Counted from the first letter of the stretch, positions 1 through 8,808 are shown. The stretch: DNA of 64,000 bases from Methylobrevis albus (GCF_015904235.1 NZ_JADZLT010000037.1:1-64000), one strand, 5' to 3'. Numbers and translations: made by a program. Notes: generated by a model not told the origin, from the sequence alone.

Positions 1-107
1 GGCGCGCCCTGCGCGTCGCCGGGGGCGGCGGGCCGGCGGCCGCCGGGGTTCGGCCGGATGATGGTGCGGTCGCGCCGCCCGAAGGGATCGAACGGTTCGT
101 CGCTCAT
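1..107 (-). CDS. tssL: TssL (DotU/OmpA-type T6SS inner-membrane protein), N-terminal fragment
   Basis: Only the first 35 or so codons are inside the window; the gene runs off the left edge. The ATG at 107 overlaps the tssK stop codon (ATGA), so the two are translationally coupled. The readable start is MSDEPFDPFGRRDRTIIRPN followed by a Gly/Arg/Pro-rich stretch. A short leader of this kind (D-P-F, then R-T-x-I-R-P-N-P-G-G) is typical of TssL proteins. TssL with TssM and TssJ forms the T6SS membrane complex. The call rests on the leader motif and on its place after tssK; the transmembrane segment and any OmpA-like extension cannot be seen. Confidence 0.8.
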   Translation of the reverse strand, partial: MSDEPFDPFGRRDRTIIRPNPGGRRPAAPGDAQGA

Positions 108-1441
108 CGACGGTCTTCCCTGATCGCCCAGAGTTCGAGCGCGAGCTCGGGCCAGTCACCGGCGAAATGCATGCCGATCGCACTCGCGGTGCTGAATTCC
201 GGCCAGAGCGGCGAGGTGCGGTCGAGATAGAAATAGACGTGGTCGGAGATCGCGCGGATCTGCGGCGGCGGCGTTGGCAGGTGGACGAGGGGAATGCCCG
301 GCAGGTGGGCATTGACGATCTCGTTCATCTTGGTGTTGGGGCCGACCTTGAAGATGTGCGGGAACTGCTGCTGGATCTCGGTCAGCGGCCGCCGGGCGGA
401 GACTTCCAGCACCAGCGTCGCGTTGCGGAACAGCGAGCGGTCCTTCACCGTCGAGACATAGGCGTTGGCCGCCCGCTCGATCAGCTCGAGCCGGATCGCG
501 CGGCGATCCATGCGGGCGCTCAGGAACTCCTGGATGTCGCGCACCAGCGGGCCGAACGTCGCCTCGAGGTCGTTCTGGTCGTAGTCGGGATAGTCGCGGG
601 CGCGGCGCTCGGGCGTGGTGAAGGTGGCGAGTTCGCCGGCGATGCGCAGGAATTCCTCAAAGAGCCGCTCGGGATGCACCGCGCGGCTGCGCCGGAAATG
701 CTTCAGCACCGGGATCTCCCGGTTCAGCATCTGCAGCATCAGGTAATCGGCGCTCTGCAGGCCACCGCCGGCGGAGGGGTCGGCGGCGTAGCGGGCGAGT
801 TCGTCGAGCTTGTTGCCGATCCAGCCGATGACGCGGTCGAGCCAGCCGTCGACGGTCGGATGCGCGGCGGTGAAGAGCACCGGCGGGGCGAACTTCTCGT
901 CGAAGACGATGGTGCGGTCGTGCACCTCGACGATGCGGGCGATCGGCAGCGCGACGTAGCCGGGCTTCGCGGTCTTGCGGATCTCGTAGCTGAAGCGCGG
1001 ATGCGCGACGTCGATCTCCTCCTCGATGCGGAGCTGGGCGGCGCTGTCGATGATCGGGTCGGTGCCGGTCACCCAGCGCGCGGCGCTCTCCACCGGCTCG
1101 GGGTCGATCTCGCGGCTGCCGGGGATCGCGGCCGGCAGCGACAGCCAGACGAGGTGGCCGGCTGCGGCCTCCGGCACCTCGATCGGTGCGGGCAGCGGGC
1201 TGTCGGCGGGCAGGTCGAAGGGCATGCCGTCGGGCATGATGCCGGCGGCGCGGCGCAGCGCGAAGCGGCTCTGCTGCGCGAGGTCGCGGTCGATCTCCAC
1301 CGCGGCGAAGCCCCACGGATAGGGCGAGACGTGGCGGACCCGGCTCTCGACCAGATGTTCGAGATAGCGGTCGTTCTGCTGGAAATGGTGCGGCCGGAGG
1401 AACAGGCCCTCGGACCAGACGACTTTGCTGTACCACGGCAT
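104..1441 (-). CDS. tssK: TssK, T6SS baseplate protein
   Basis: The product is 445 residues, the usual size of TssK, which links the TssEFG baseplate wedge to the TssJLM membrane complex in the cytoplasm. The N-terminus (MPWYSKVVWSEGLFLRPHHF) is the family hallmark: V-x-W-x-E-G-x-F-L-x-P-Q/H-H-F. The C-terminal part carries the P-x-I-F-K-V-G and LPGIPLVHLPTPP stretches expected in the receptor-binding region. The stop overlaps the tssL start; 123 bases separate its start from the upstream tagH stop. No obvious strong ribosome-binding site was seen, but the start fits family length. Confidence 0.95.
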   Translation of the reverse strand: MPWYSKVVWSEGLFLRPHHFQQNDRYLEHLVESRVRHVSPYPWGFAAVEIDRDLAQQSRFALRRAAGIMPDGMPFDLPADSPLPAPIEVPEAAAGHLVWLSLPAAIPGSREIDPEPVESAARWVTGTDPIIDSAAQLRIEEEIDVAHPRFSYEIRKTAKPGYVALPIARIVEVHDRTIVFDEKFAPPVLFTAAHPTVDGWLDRVIGWIGNKLDELARYAADPSAGGGLQSADYLMLQMLNREIPVLKHFRRSRAVHPERLFEEFLRIAGELATFTTPERRARDYPDYDQNDLEATFGPLVRDIQEFLSARMDRRAIRLELIERAANAYVSTVKDRSLFRNATLVLEVSARRPLTEIQQQFPHIFKVGPNTKMNEIVNAHLPGIPLVHLPTPPPQIRAISDHVYFYLDRTSPLWPEFSTASAIGMHFAGDWPELALELWAIREDRR

Positions 1442-1564
1442 GGCCGGAGCGGACCCTCAAATTCAAAACGGACGACTGCGGACGGCCCCTCGGGCGACCG
1501 CGCCGCGACAAAAAATTCAACTATGAAACGCCGCCTTGCGGCGGATGTCCGACCGGCGGCCCCG

Positions 1565-3187
1565 TCAGCGATCCTTGCGCTGCAGCCGATCGTAGCATTC
1601 GGCGAAGAGAAGCATGAAAGCATCGACAAGGCGACCGTCATGTCGCTGTGCCTTCGCCTTCCACCGCTCGACGTAGACGTCCCACAGGCGTGCCTTACGG
1701 GATCCTACCAGCCCGCCGAAGCCGCGCTCCGTGCCGGCGTCGCCGTCGATGCGGTCGGGGCTGAGATCCTCGAACAGAGCCTCGATCGCGCCCTGCATGG
1801 CGCCGTAGGTCTGGAGCTGGTGCGCTTTCAGATCCGCGAAGCCCTCGCGCACGGCGCCCGGCCCGTCGAGATAGCTGCGCGTGCGCGGCCCGAACATGAT
1901 CTTCAGCGCGTCTTCGGTGGTCGGGCTGAACTTTAGCGGGTTGTTGTCGAAGGCCTGCACCATGGTGCGCGACGAGGAGCGCACGAGGCTCTTGGTCTCG
2001 GCACGCGCGGCGAGCATCTGGCGCAGTTCGTCGGCCGAGAGCCGGATCAGGGCGCCGATCTCGTCGGCGACGGCGCCGGGGTCGCGGCGGGCGAAGGCGT
2101 CGGGCGGCAGGCCGGCGGCGCGGGCGATGCGGGCGAGCAGCGCGGCATCGCCGACGCCGGGGGCTGCTGCCGGCGCGGGATCGAACGGGGCATCGAACGA
2201 TGCTTCGAACGCGGGCGCGGGCGCGGCGGCGGGCGGGGGGCCGGGCGGCGCGGCCAGCGGGGCGGGCGCCTCGGCGAGCGGTGGCTGGGCGTAGGGGTCG
2301 ACGAGCGGCAGCGCGGCAAAGCCGGCGGCGGCAGGTGGCGGTTCGGCGGCGGGCCGGGGCGGCGCGAGCGGGGCCAGCGGCGTCTCGTCCACCGGGGCCG
2401 GACGGCGCGGGCGCGGGATCGACGCCTCGTCCAGCGCCGCAGCGTCGGGGAACATCGGCGAGGAGGACGGCGGCGCGCCCCAGTCGACCGGGGCGGCGGC
2501 GGGCGCCGGGGCGCCCCAGAGATCGCCGGTGACAGGGGCCGCGGGCGGGGCGAGCGGCGGCAGGCGGTCGAAGCCGGCCCCGAAGCCGGCGGGGGCCGGT
2601 GGGGGCGCGAGCGGGGGCAGTCCCGGCGGCGGCGGGGCGTGTCCGATCGGCGGCGGGGCGCCGACGCCGGGGAACGGTGCGGTCATCGGGTCGAGGGCGG
2701 CGGCCCAGTCGAGGAAATCGGGCGGCGGCGGGGCGGCGGCGCGCGGCGCCATCACCGCGGCGCGCGCGACCGGCGGCGCCGCGGTGCCCGCCCAGCCCCA
2801 GAGGTCGCCGCCGGGGGCGCCGGGGGCGGCTGGTCCGGCGCCAAAGCCGCCGGCCGGCTGCGCCGCCACCTCGCCGGGGATGTCGACGCGGACGATGTAC
2901 TGGCCGATCGTCAGCCGGTCGCCGCTGCGCAGCCGGTAGGGCGACTGCATGCGGAAGTCGGCGCCGTTGAGGAAGGTGCCGTTGGTGGAGACGTCCGACA
3001 GCCAGTAGCCGCCGTCGCGGAAGCGGATCTCGCAGTGCTTGCCGGAGATGTAGCGGCTCGGGTCGGGCAGGGTCCAGTCGAGGTGCTGGTCGCGGCCGAC
3101 GTCGAGGCCGCGGCCGTCGATCTCGACCTGCATCGGGCCGCCGTCCGGCAGCCGGTCCTGATTTTCGATGGTGAGGCGCAGCGTCAT
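1565..3187 (-). CDS. tagH: FHA-domain T6SS protein (TagH/Fha)
   Basis: The product is 540 residues. An FHA domain occupies about residues 25-85: a GRDQHLDWTLPDP stretch, then R-Y-I-S-G-K-H-C and D-V-S-T-N-G-T-F-L-N-G, which match the phosphothreonine-binding loops. About 250 residues of Pro/Ala-rich low-complexity linker follow. The C-terminal 180 residues match the T6SS-associated TagH domain (F-D-N-N-P-L-K-F-S-P, then K-I-M-F-G-P-R-T-R-S-Y-L). FHA proteins mediate threonine-phosphorylation control of T6SS assembly; the partner kinase and phosphatase are not in the window. The start at 3187 (MTLRLTIEN) was chosen over an in-frame ATG 48 bases upstream because it begins at the conserved FHA strand. 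Confidence 0.93.
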   Translation of the reverse strand: MTLRLTIENQDRLPDGGPMQVEIDGRGLDVGRDQHLDWTLPDPSRYISGKHCEIRFRDGGYWLSDVSTNGTFLNGADFRMQSPYRLRSGDRLTIGQYIVRVDIPGEVAAQPAGGFGAGPAAPGAPGGDLWGWAGTAAPPVARAAVMAPRAAAPPPPDFLDWAAALDPMTAPFPGVGAPPPIGHAPPPPGLPPLAPPPAPAGFGAGFDRLPPLAPPAAPVTGDLWGAPAPAAAPVDWGAPPSSSPMFPDAAALDEASIPRPRRPAPVDETPLAPLAPPRPAAEPPPAAAGFAALPLVDPYAQPPLAEAPAPLAAPPGPPPAAAPAPAFEASFDAPFDPAPAAAPGVGDAALLARIARAAGLPPDAFARRDPGAVADEIGALIRLSADELRQMLAARAETKSLVRSSSRTMVQAFDNNPLKFSPTTEDALKIMFGPRTRSYLDGPGAVREGFADLKAHQLQTYGAMQGAIEALFEDLSPDRIDGDAGTERGFGGLVGSRKARLWDVYVERWKAKAQRHDGRLVDAFMLLFAECYDRLQRKDR

Positions 3188-3359
3188 CGGGCCATCCGCT
3201 CGCGGTACGTCGGGACGGCGGCCGGTTGCCGGCATCGCCCGGCGCCCCTCGTCCGCGTCGTCGGTCGCGTCATCCGAACCTGCCCCCTCAAACGATCATA
3301 GACCGGGGCCCCCGGCCTCTCCAAGTGGCTGATTCGATGCGGGGCGAGGCTGTGCGCCG

Positions 3360-3923
3360 TCACGGCCGCGCCTCGCCGCCGCCGGCAAAGCGGATGCAGG
3401 CATCGACGCAGGCCTTCAGCCAGTAGGCGCGGCGGTCGACGCCGACGCGGGCGATGCCGGTGAGGAGCGCCGCCCGCGCCGCCTGTGCGGTGAGCTGCGC
3501 CGGCGGCGGCACCACGGGCAGGTCCGGTGCCGACAGGCTGCCGCCGGACCACGCCGCGGCGAAGGCCGCCCAGGTGGCGGGGCTCGCCGGATCGGCCGCC
3601 TCGCCGATGGCGAGCGCCACCTGCCGGGCGGCTTCCTCGGGCTCGCGCACCCAGGCTTCGGCGGCGGCGATGCTGCGTTCGTCGGCGGGGCTGCCGGCCG
3701 CGCCCATGGCGCGCAGGCACTGGCACACCCACCACACCGCCTCGCGGCGCGGCAACAGGTAGGCGCAGAACGAGATCGCGTCCTCCGGCGTCGGCGAGCC
3801 GGCGAGGCCGCGCAGGAAATCGAGCGGCGCGTCGTCCGACGGCGGCGCGACGATGTCGCGGTTCGCGCTGGCGAAGGCCTCGAAGACCTGGCGGGCGGTG
3901 GTGAAACGGATCCTCGACGACAT
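3360..3923 (-). CDS. Conserved T6SS-locus protein, 187 residues (DUF6931-like)
   Basis: The product is a soluble, Ala-rich, mostly helical protein with no signal peptide and no membrane segment. Its visible features are an aromatic C-rich core (F-C-A-Y-L-L-P-R-R-E-A-V-W-W-V-C-Q-C-L) near residues 52-70 and a second conserved-looking block near the C-terminus (Y-W-L-K-A-C-V-D-A-C-I-R-F-A). From memory, small proteins with this W-W-V-C-Q-C-L signature sit between vgrG and FHA genes in other T6SS loci and fall in DUF6931; I cannot confirm that here. Its place between vgrG and tagH, on the same strand, suggests a VgrG-linked accessory or adaptor role. No catalytic motif is visible. Confidence 0.6.
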   Translation of the reverse strand: MSSRIRFTTARQVFEAFASANRDIVAPPSDDAPLDFLRGLAGSPTPEDAISFCAYLLPRREAVWWVCQCLRAMGAAGSPADERSIAAAEAWVREPEEAARQVALAIGEAADPASPATWAAFAAAWSGGSLSAPDLPVVPPPAQLTAQAARAALLTGIARVGVDRRAYWLKACVDACIRFAGGGEARP

Positions 3924-4008
3924 GCCTGCTCCGCCGCTGGCGACGCTGCGCCGGCCCGAGCGGCCGGCAGTCCTGGTGTCATGCCCCGCGGCACGCCGTG
4001 GGGGGAAG

Positions 4009-5904
4009 TCAGTTGATCTTCACGATGCCGCCGGTCAGCATCAGCGTCGCCGAGCCGTCGACCTTGGTCATCGGCGCGTTGACCTTGACGAGGGCGGCGC
4101 CGTTGATCTCGATCATCGGGGCGTCGAGCTTGATGCCCTTCTGGTCGATGGTGATCTTGCTGGCGCCGACCTGCAGCTTGATCTCGACATTCGCCGTCAT
4201 CGTGATCTTCTGGGCGGCGTCGAGGATATCGGAGCCCATCTCGAGATTGGTCTTGCGATCGCCCTGCTTGATGACGCGCTTCTCGTCGCCCTTCTCGACC
4301 TCGGTGAACAGCGCGGCGCCGCTGCGCGGCTGGCTGAGCTCGGCGCCGTAGCTGTAGGAGGCGACGTTGCTCACCTCGGTCTTCAGGTCCTTTTCGGCGA
4401 AGGTGTGGATCACCTCGTTGCCGGCGGTGTCGTCGAAGGTGAACTCGTTGTTGCCGCCGCCGCCCTTGGTCGACTGAGTCTTCCAGCCGGCGATGTTCTT
4501 GTCGCCGGGCAGGTCGTAGGGCGGGGTGTTCTCGCCGTTGTAGACCGCGCCGACGACGAGGGGCTGGTCGGGGTCGCCCTCGAGGAACTCGACCACGACC
4601 TCCTGGTCCTTGCGCGGAATGAACACGCCGCCCCAGCCCTTGCCGGCCCAGACCTGCGCGACGCGCACCCGGCGCGAGAGGTTGTTCTTGCGGTCCCAGT
4701 GGAAGCGCACGGTGATGCGGCCATGCTTGTCGACGTCGATCTCCTCGCCGTCGCCGCAGATCACCTTCGCCGTCTGCGGCCCGGAGATGCGCGGCTTCGG
4801 GGTCACCTCCGGCGGGCGATAGGGCCGCGACGACGGCTGCAGGTCGAAGATGCCGGCGTATTCCGGGTCGCCGCCGCCGGCAATCGCCCCGCCGGTGCTG
4901 CGAAAGCGCGAGGCTTCGTAGCGGTGCTGGCAGCGCACGACGAGATACTCGGCGTTCTCGGCCGCGGTCGGATGCTTCTCGAGGGTGACGAGCCCGCCGG
5001 GCAGCAGCGAGACGGCGGTGCCGCGCGCCTGGCGGCGGCGGTCCTCGGCGTGCTCGGCCTGCATCCAGACCCGCGCCAGCCGGCGGCCTTCCTCGCGGTC
5101 GATGTAGCGGCCGGGATAGTCGTACTTCTCCAGCGGCTTCGGCTTCGGGCCGTCGCCCTCGGCGTCGGCGTCGAGCTCGGCGTTCGGCTGCAGCGGATCG
5201 TAATCGGTGAGCGAGAAGGTGCCGGTGCGCAGCCGGCGATGGGCGCGCCAGTCTTCCAGCGTCTGGCGGTCGCGGCGGGAGTCGCCCTCGAGCGGCCAGA
5301 ACGGCACCTTGGCGAGGCCCGGGCACGGCTTGTGCGACGATCGCGCATCGGCCAGCACCAGCGTGTGCTTCTCCTTGGTATGCTCGAAGAAATAGTAGAT
5401 GCCGTTCTCTTCCATCAGGCGGAGCACGAAATCGAGCGACGTCTCGCGGTACTGGACGCAATATTCGAGCGTCGGGTAGGACTCGGTCAGGGTGAGGCGG
5501 AAGTCGGTGAAGCCGCTGTCGCGGAAGATCTCCCGGATGATGTCGGGGACGTTCTTCTCGGCGAAGATGCGGCAGTCGGTGCTGAACGACAGCAGCCACA
5601 GCCAGGGCCGCAGCACCAGTTCGTAGCGGTGCAGGCCGCCCTTGACGCCGCCCCAGTTCGCCTCCACCAATAGGCCGTTGAACAGACGGTCCTCGCCGCC
5701 CGCGGCATTGATCGTGACGCTGAATTTTTCTCCAATTGCTTTGTCGAAGTTGAGGTTCTCCGTCTCGCTCAATGCCTCGATCCTGAAATCGAAGATCTCG
5801 CTCAAACCCTCAGTGCCCCGAAAAGATTCGATGACGACCTCGTTCTCGCCGAACGGACTCGTCATGGAAGCCGTTCTGTAATCTTGCCTCAACTTGGCAG
5901 CCAT
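4009..5904 (-). CDS. vgrG: VgrG (TssI), T6SS spike protein
   Basis: The product is 631 residues. The gp27-like head spans about residues 1-370 (F-R-G-T-E-G-L-S-E-I-F-D-F near the start; then NGIYYFFEHTKEKHTLVLAD). The gp5-like OB fold follows (GRITVRFHWDRK, then R-V-A-Q-V-W-A-G-K-G-W-G). A beta-helical needle ends the protein, rich in short I-x-I/V-x repeats and finishing at GGIVKIN. There is no extra C-terminal enzyme domain, so this is a structural, cargo-carrying VgrG. Start 5904 (MAAKLRQDYRTASM) was preferred to 5865 because the family normally has about 15 residues before the F-x-G-T-E-G-L-S motif. The frame stays open upstream to 6261, so a longer form cannot be fully excluded. Confidence 0.93.
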   Translation of the reverse strand: MAAKLRQDYRTASMTSPFGENEVVIESFRGTEGLSEIFDFRIEALSETENLNFDKAIGEKFSVTINAAGGEDRLFNGLLVEANWGGVKGGLHRYELVLRPWLWLLSFSTDCRIFAEKNVPDIIREIFRDSGFTDFRLTLTESYPTLEYCVQYRETSLDFVLRLMEENGIYYFFEHTKEKHTLVLADARSSHKPCPGLAKVPFWPLEGDSRRDRQTLEDWRAHRRLRTGTFSLTDYDPLQPNAELDADAEGDGPKPKPLEKYDYPGRYIDREEGRRLARVWMQAEHAEDRRRQARGTAVSLLPGGLVTLEKHPTAAENAEYLVVRCQHRYEASRFRSTGGAIAGGGDPEYAGIFDLQPSSRPYRPPEVTPKPRISGPQTAKVICGDGEEIDVDKHGRITVRFHWDRKNNLSRRVRVAQVWAGKGWGGVFIPRKDQEVVVEFLEGDPDQPLVVGAVYNGENTPPYDLPGDKNIAGWKTQSTKGGGGNNEFTFDDTAGNEVIHTFAEKDLKTEVSNVASYSYGAELSQPRSGAALFTEVEKGDEKRVIKQGDRKTNLEMGSDILDAAQKITMTANVEIKLQVGASKITIDQKGIKLDAPMIEINGAALVKVNAPMTKVDGSATLMLTGGIVKIN

Positions 5905-5933
5905 CGGAGCACCACTGTGGAAAGCTGTATCTA

Positions 5934-5949
5934 CAAGTAAATATACTTG
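5934..5949. promoter_or_regulatory. Inverted repeat in AT-rich vgrG leader
   Basis: CAAGTA and TACTTG form a perfect 6-base dyad around AATA, 30 bases upstream of the vgrG start, in a local AT-rich patch. It could be an operator or simply part of a promoter. Confidence 0.35.
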
Positions 5950-6029
5950 ACGATACACATTTGAACGGGCATAGTCGAGGCCATTGACGAACTTTCGCCG
6001 GCCATCGGCGATGGGTCTCGCCTCGGACA

Positions 6030-6041
6030 TTACGGTCTGCC
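6030..6041 (-). promoter_or_regulatory. T6SS-locus motif, site upstream of vgrG
   Basis: Reading on the minus strand the site is GGCAGACCGTAA followed by T, which is 12 of 13 bases of the locus consensus GGCAGACCGTAAG. It lies 125 bases before the vgrG start and points toward it. Confidence 0.5.
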
Positions 6042-6266
6042 GGCTGCGGGTTTTTCGAAGGGTGGTGGCGCTCCGCCTCGGGGCGAACGGTCGCATCAGT
6101 TCATAGAGCGCGGCGATGCCGGGTGAGGCGGACGAGCGGGTCCATCCGGGCCGGCGGTGGTCGCGGCCTGTCCGGGCAGCGGCGCGGCGGCGACGGTCGC
6201 CGGGTATCATTCCAGTTCTGGCCGCGGCTGCGGTCAAGGCGCGCAAGGATCGGCTCAGCAAGCCCC

Positions 6267-7571
6267 ATGGCTACTCTCGCGTTCGACAGTCTGGTGGAGC
6301 CGGTCTCGGCCGGGTCCGCGTGCGGTCCCGACCTCGACGCCGCCGGCGATGCCGATTTCCTCGGCTTCGCGGCGACGGCCGAAGGCATGCTGCCGGCGTC
6401 GTTCTTTTCCTTCGATCCGAGCGCCGTCGATCTCGGCGGGGCGATCGCCACCGGGCTCGGCCTCGTCGACCGCACCAAGGACGTCCGGCTGCTGCTGCTG
6501 CTCGGCAAGCTCGCGCTGCTGAAGCGCGATGTCGCCGGCTTCTCGGCCTGTGTCGCCGCCGCCGCCCGGCTGATGACCGACCACTGGGAGGAGATCAACC
6601 CGCGCGGCGAGGACGGCGACTTCCTGATGCGAATGGCGCCGCTCTATACGCTCGACGACATGGCGCCGGTGCTGCTGCCGCTGCAATACGCGCCGCTGGT
6701 CGAGGCCGGGCGGCTCGGCACGCTGAGTTTCCGGGCGCATCTCGTGGCGTCGGGCGAAGTCAAGGCGCGCGACGGCGAGCAGATGCCCGACGCCGGCACC
6801 ATCGAGCGCATCCTGCTCGAAGCCGACCTCGGCGCGCTGATCGCCACGCGGGACGCGCTGGCGGCGCTGCAGGGCGGGCTCGCGGGCCTGCGCTCGGTCG
6901 CGGTGGCGATGGCGGGCTTCGAACAGGCGGTGCGGCTCGAGCGGCTGCCGCCGCTGGTCGACCGCATGCTGGCGCTGCTCGACGACGCCGTCGGGCGGCG
7001 CGATCCCGGCGCGGCGCTGGGGGCGCCGGTCGCGGGCGAGGCCGAACCGGACGCGCCGGAGGAGGGCGACGACACGCCGGCTTCCGCGGCCCCGGCGGCG
7101 CGACCGGCCGGCCGCATCAACAGCCAGGGCGAGGCCGCCGCCGCGCTCGCCGCGGCGCTCGGCTATTTCGAGCGCTTCGAGCCGTCGAGCCCGGCGATCC
7201 TGCTTGTGCGGCAGGCGAGCCAGCTCATCGGCAAGAACCTCTTCGAGGTGATGCAGATCCTGGTGCCGGGCCACGCCGAGGCGGCGCGCATCCACGTCGG
7301 CGGCGAGCCGGCGTTCACGGTGGCGGTCAGCCGGCTCGCGGCCGCCTCGCCGCCGCTCGACGTCGCCGCCGCCCTGCCGCCGATCGAGACGCGGCAGGCC
7401 GCGGTCGGCCTGCTCGACCAGGTCGCGGGCTACTACCGGGCGGCCGAGCCGTCGAGCCCGATCCCGCTGCTGATCGACCGGGCGAAGCTGCTGTCGTCGC
7501 GCGATTTCGCGGGCCTGCTCAAGGACATCCTGCCCGAGGCGGCGCTGAAGACGATGAAGGCGGGGGGCTGA
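6267..7571 (+). CDS. tssA: TssA (ImpA-family T6SS cap/baseplate assembly protein)
   Basis: The product is 434 residues. The N-terminal ImpA_N domain covers about residues 8-130 (L-x-x-P-V-S-A-G-S-A-C-G-P-D-L-D, then DHWEEINPRGEDGDFLMRM and L-Y-T-L-D-D-M). TssA guides baseplate docking and sheath polymerisation in the cytoplasm. Oddly, the C-terminal assembly motif is present twice: Y-F-E-R-F-E-P-S-S-P-A-I-L-L near residue 300 and Y-Y-R-A-A-E-P-S-S-P-I-P-L-L near residue 390, each followed by a short L/I-rich helix. Start 6267 (MATLAFDSL) was chosen over in-frame upstream starts because it leads straight into the ImpA motif. Confidence 0.92.
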   Translation: MATLAFDSLVEPVSAGSACGPDLDAAGDADFLGFAATAEGMLPASFFSFDPSAVDLGGAIATGLGLVDRTKDVRLLLLLGKLALLKRDVAGFSACVAAAARLMTDHWEEINPRGEDGDFLMRMAPLYTLDDMAPVLLPLQYAPLVEAGRLGTLSFRAHLVASGEVKARDGEQMPDAGTIERILLEADLGALIATRDALAALQGGLAGLRSVAVAMAGFEQAVRLERLPPLVDRMLALLDDAVGRRDPGAALGAPVAGEAEPDAPEEGDDTPASAAPAARPAGRINSQGEAAAALAAALGYFERFEPSSPAILLVRQASQLIGKNLFEVMQILVPGHAEAARIHVGGEPAFTVAVSRLAAASPPLDVAAALPPIETRQAAVGLLDQVAGYYRAAEPSSPIPLLIDRAKLLSSRDFAGLLKDILPEAALKTMKAGG

Positions 7572-7607
7572 TCGCCATGTCCGTCGTGTCCTGGAGAGCA
7601 CCGCAGC

Positions 7608-7618
7608 GGACCGTAAGG
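7608..7618 (+). promoter_or_regulatory. T6SS-locus motif, variant site upstream of the 375-residue effector candidate
   Basis: GGACCGTAAGG matches the 3' part of the locus consensus GGCAGACCGTAAG and lies 35 bases before the start codon, with an AGGAGG ribosome-binding site between them. Confidence 0.4.
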
Positions 7619-7652
7619 CCGGGTCTCACCAGCGTTCCGGCAGGAGGCCCCC

Positions 7653-8780
7653 ATGGCTGACGATGTGATCACGACCCTTACCTCGGCGCAGTTCCGGCAC
7701 GAGGACCGGCTGCAGAAGGCACTGCACCAGGACCCGTTCCACGTCCAGCGCGGCGACCGCGGCACCTTCGTGCAGCAGATCCAGGATGCGCTGGTGCTGC
7801 TCGAGGTGATCCCGGCCGACTTTCTCCCGACGGCCGAATCCGGCCCGGGCTTCTACGGCGACAAGACCGTCGAGGCGGTGCTGAAGTTCAAGGGGCCGCC
7901 GCGCAACATCCTCGGCCCGGGCCAGGTCCGGCCCGACGGGATCGTCGGCAAGAAGACGATGGCGCAGCTCGAGCGCGAGATGCGCAAGTGGGAAGCGGCG
8001 CACCCGCGGCCCGGCCCGGTGCCGACCGGCGATCCGGTGTTCCAGGACATCGTCGTGCGCATGCTCGGCTTCGACCCGCGCGACGCCAAGGCCGGCCAGG
8101 AATCGACCGACGGCGCGCCGGCGATCAACGTGCCGGACGTCGAGGCGCTGCGGAAGATGATCGACACGCCGGCCTACCTCAAGGGCCACAAGCCGGTGGT
8201 GATCATCAACTTCAACGGCGGCGGCGGCCGGGCGAACCCCGGCAGCGACCCGACGACGAAGGCGACCGACAAGGTGGTCGCCGAGCTCGAGGCGGCGCTG
8301 AAGGCCGGCGCCGACATGGGGATGATCGTCGTCTACGGCTACAGCATCGGCGGGCGCAACGCGCTCACGGTGACCCGGGCGATCGCGGGGCGCAAGCTCG
8401 CCGACGGCACGGCGCTGAAAGCCGGCTACGTCGGCCTGATCGATGCCGCGTTCGACAACCCGGCCGATCCCGAGCTGCGCGGGTCGGCGGGGGCGACGGG
8501 CGGCGACAGCATCTACCAGAGCGCGTCGAACAAGCTGCGCGACGACCCGGATTTCGCCGGGCTGGAGCATCACGCCTGGATCCAGGGCACCACCGACACG
8601 GATCTCGCGAAATCGGGCTCCTACGAGCGGCAGCTGGCCGAATTCCTGCGCAGTGGCCGCTCGGTGAAGGCGCTGAAGATGCGGGCCGGCTTCGCGCTGT
8701 TCGACACGCTGCATGCCGCCGCGGTGCGCGACGGGCATGGCCGGGTGCAGCAGAAGATCGTGAAGATGCTGACCGAGTGA
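7653..8780 (+). CDS. Candidate T6SS effector: peptidoglycan-binding domain fused to a GXSXG hydrolase-like domain
   Basis: The product is 375 residues with no signal peptide, as expected for cargo loaded from the cytoplasm. Residues 30-110 look like a PG_binding_1-type domain (V-Q-R-G-D-R-G-T-F-V-Q-Q-I-Q, then F-Y-G-D-K-T-V-E-A-V and D-G-I-V-G-K-K-T-M). Residues 180-370 look like an alpha/beta hydrolase: a hydrophobic strand (VVIINFNGGGG), a nucleophile elbow G229-Y-S231-I-G233, a possible acid at D264 and a histidine pair H306-H307. Lying between tssA and tssB, with an AGGAGG site 7 bases upstream, it is probably delivered to the periplasm of target cells and attacks a lipid or ester substrate. 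No immunity gene is adjacent. Domain names are inference from motifs. Confidence 0.6.
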   Translation: MADDVITTLTSAQFRHEDRLQKALHQDPFHVQRGDRGTFVQQIQDALVLLEVIPADFLPTAESGPGFYGDKTVEAVLKFKGPPRNILGPGQVRPDGIVGKKTMAQLEREMRKWEAAHPRPGPVPTGDPVFQDIVVRMLGFDPRDAKAGQESTDGAPAINVPDVEALRKMIDTPAYLKGHKPVVIINFNGGGGRANPGSDPTTKATDKVVAELEAALKAGADMGMIVVYGYSIGGRNALTVTRAIAGRKLADGTALKAGYVGLIDAAFDNPADPELRGSAGATGGDSIYQSASNKLRDDPDFAGLEHHAWIQGTTDTDLAKSGSYERQLAEFLRSGRSVKALKMRAGFALFDTLHAAAVRDGHGRVQQKIVKMLTE

Positions 8781-8808
8781 TCGCAAGCCGGCCGGCCGGC
8801 CGGGAGGT

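Larger units (their letters stand above)
5905..6266. promoter_or_regulatory. Divergent promoter region between vgrG and tssA
   Basis: This 362-base gap separates the two arms of the T6SS locus. The part next to vgrG is unusually AT-rich for this genome (about 5920-5975) and holds an inverted repeat CAAGTA-AATA-TACTTG at 5934-5949. The locus motif GGCAGACCGTAA lies at 6030-6041 reading toward vgrG. The part next to tssA is GC-rich and shows no recognisable -35/-10, nor a sigma-54 -24/-12 pair. Confidence 0.5.

Noticed and set aside
5905..6261. N-terminal extension of VgrG, since the frame is open up to 6261 with an ATG at 6030
   Set aside because: The extension is Arg-rich and unlike VgrG; the family start fits 5904, and the region contains the divergent promoter. 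Not fully excluded.
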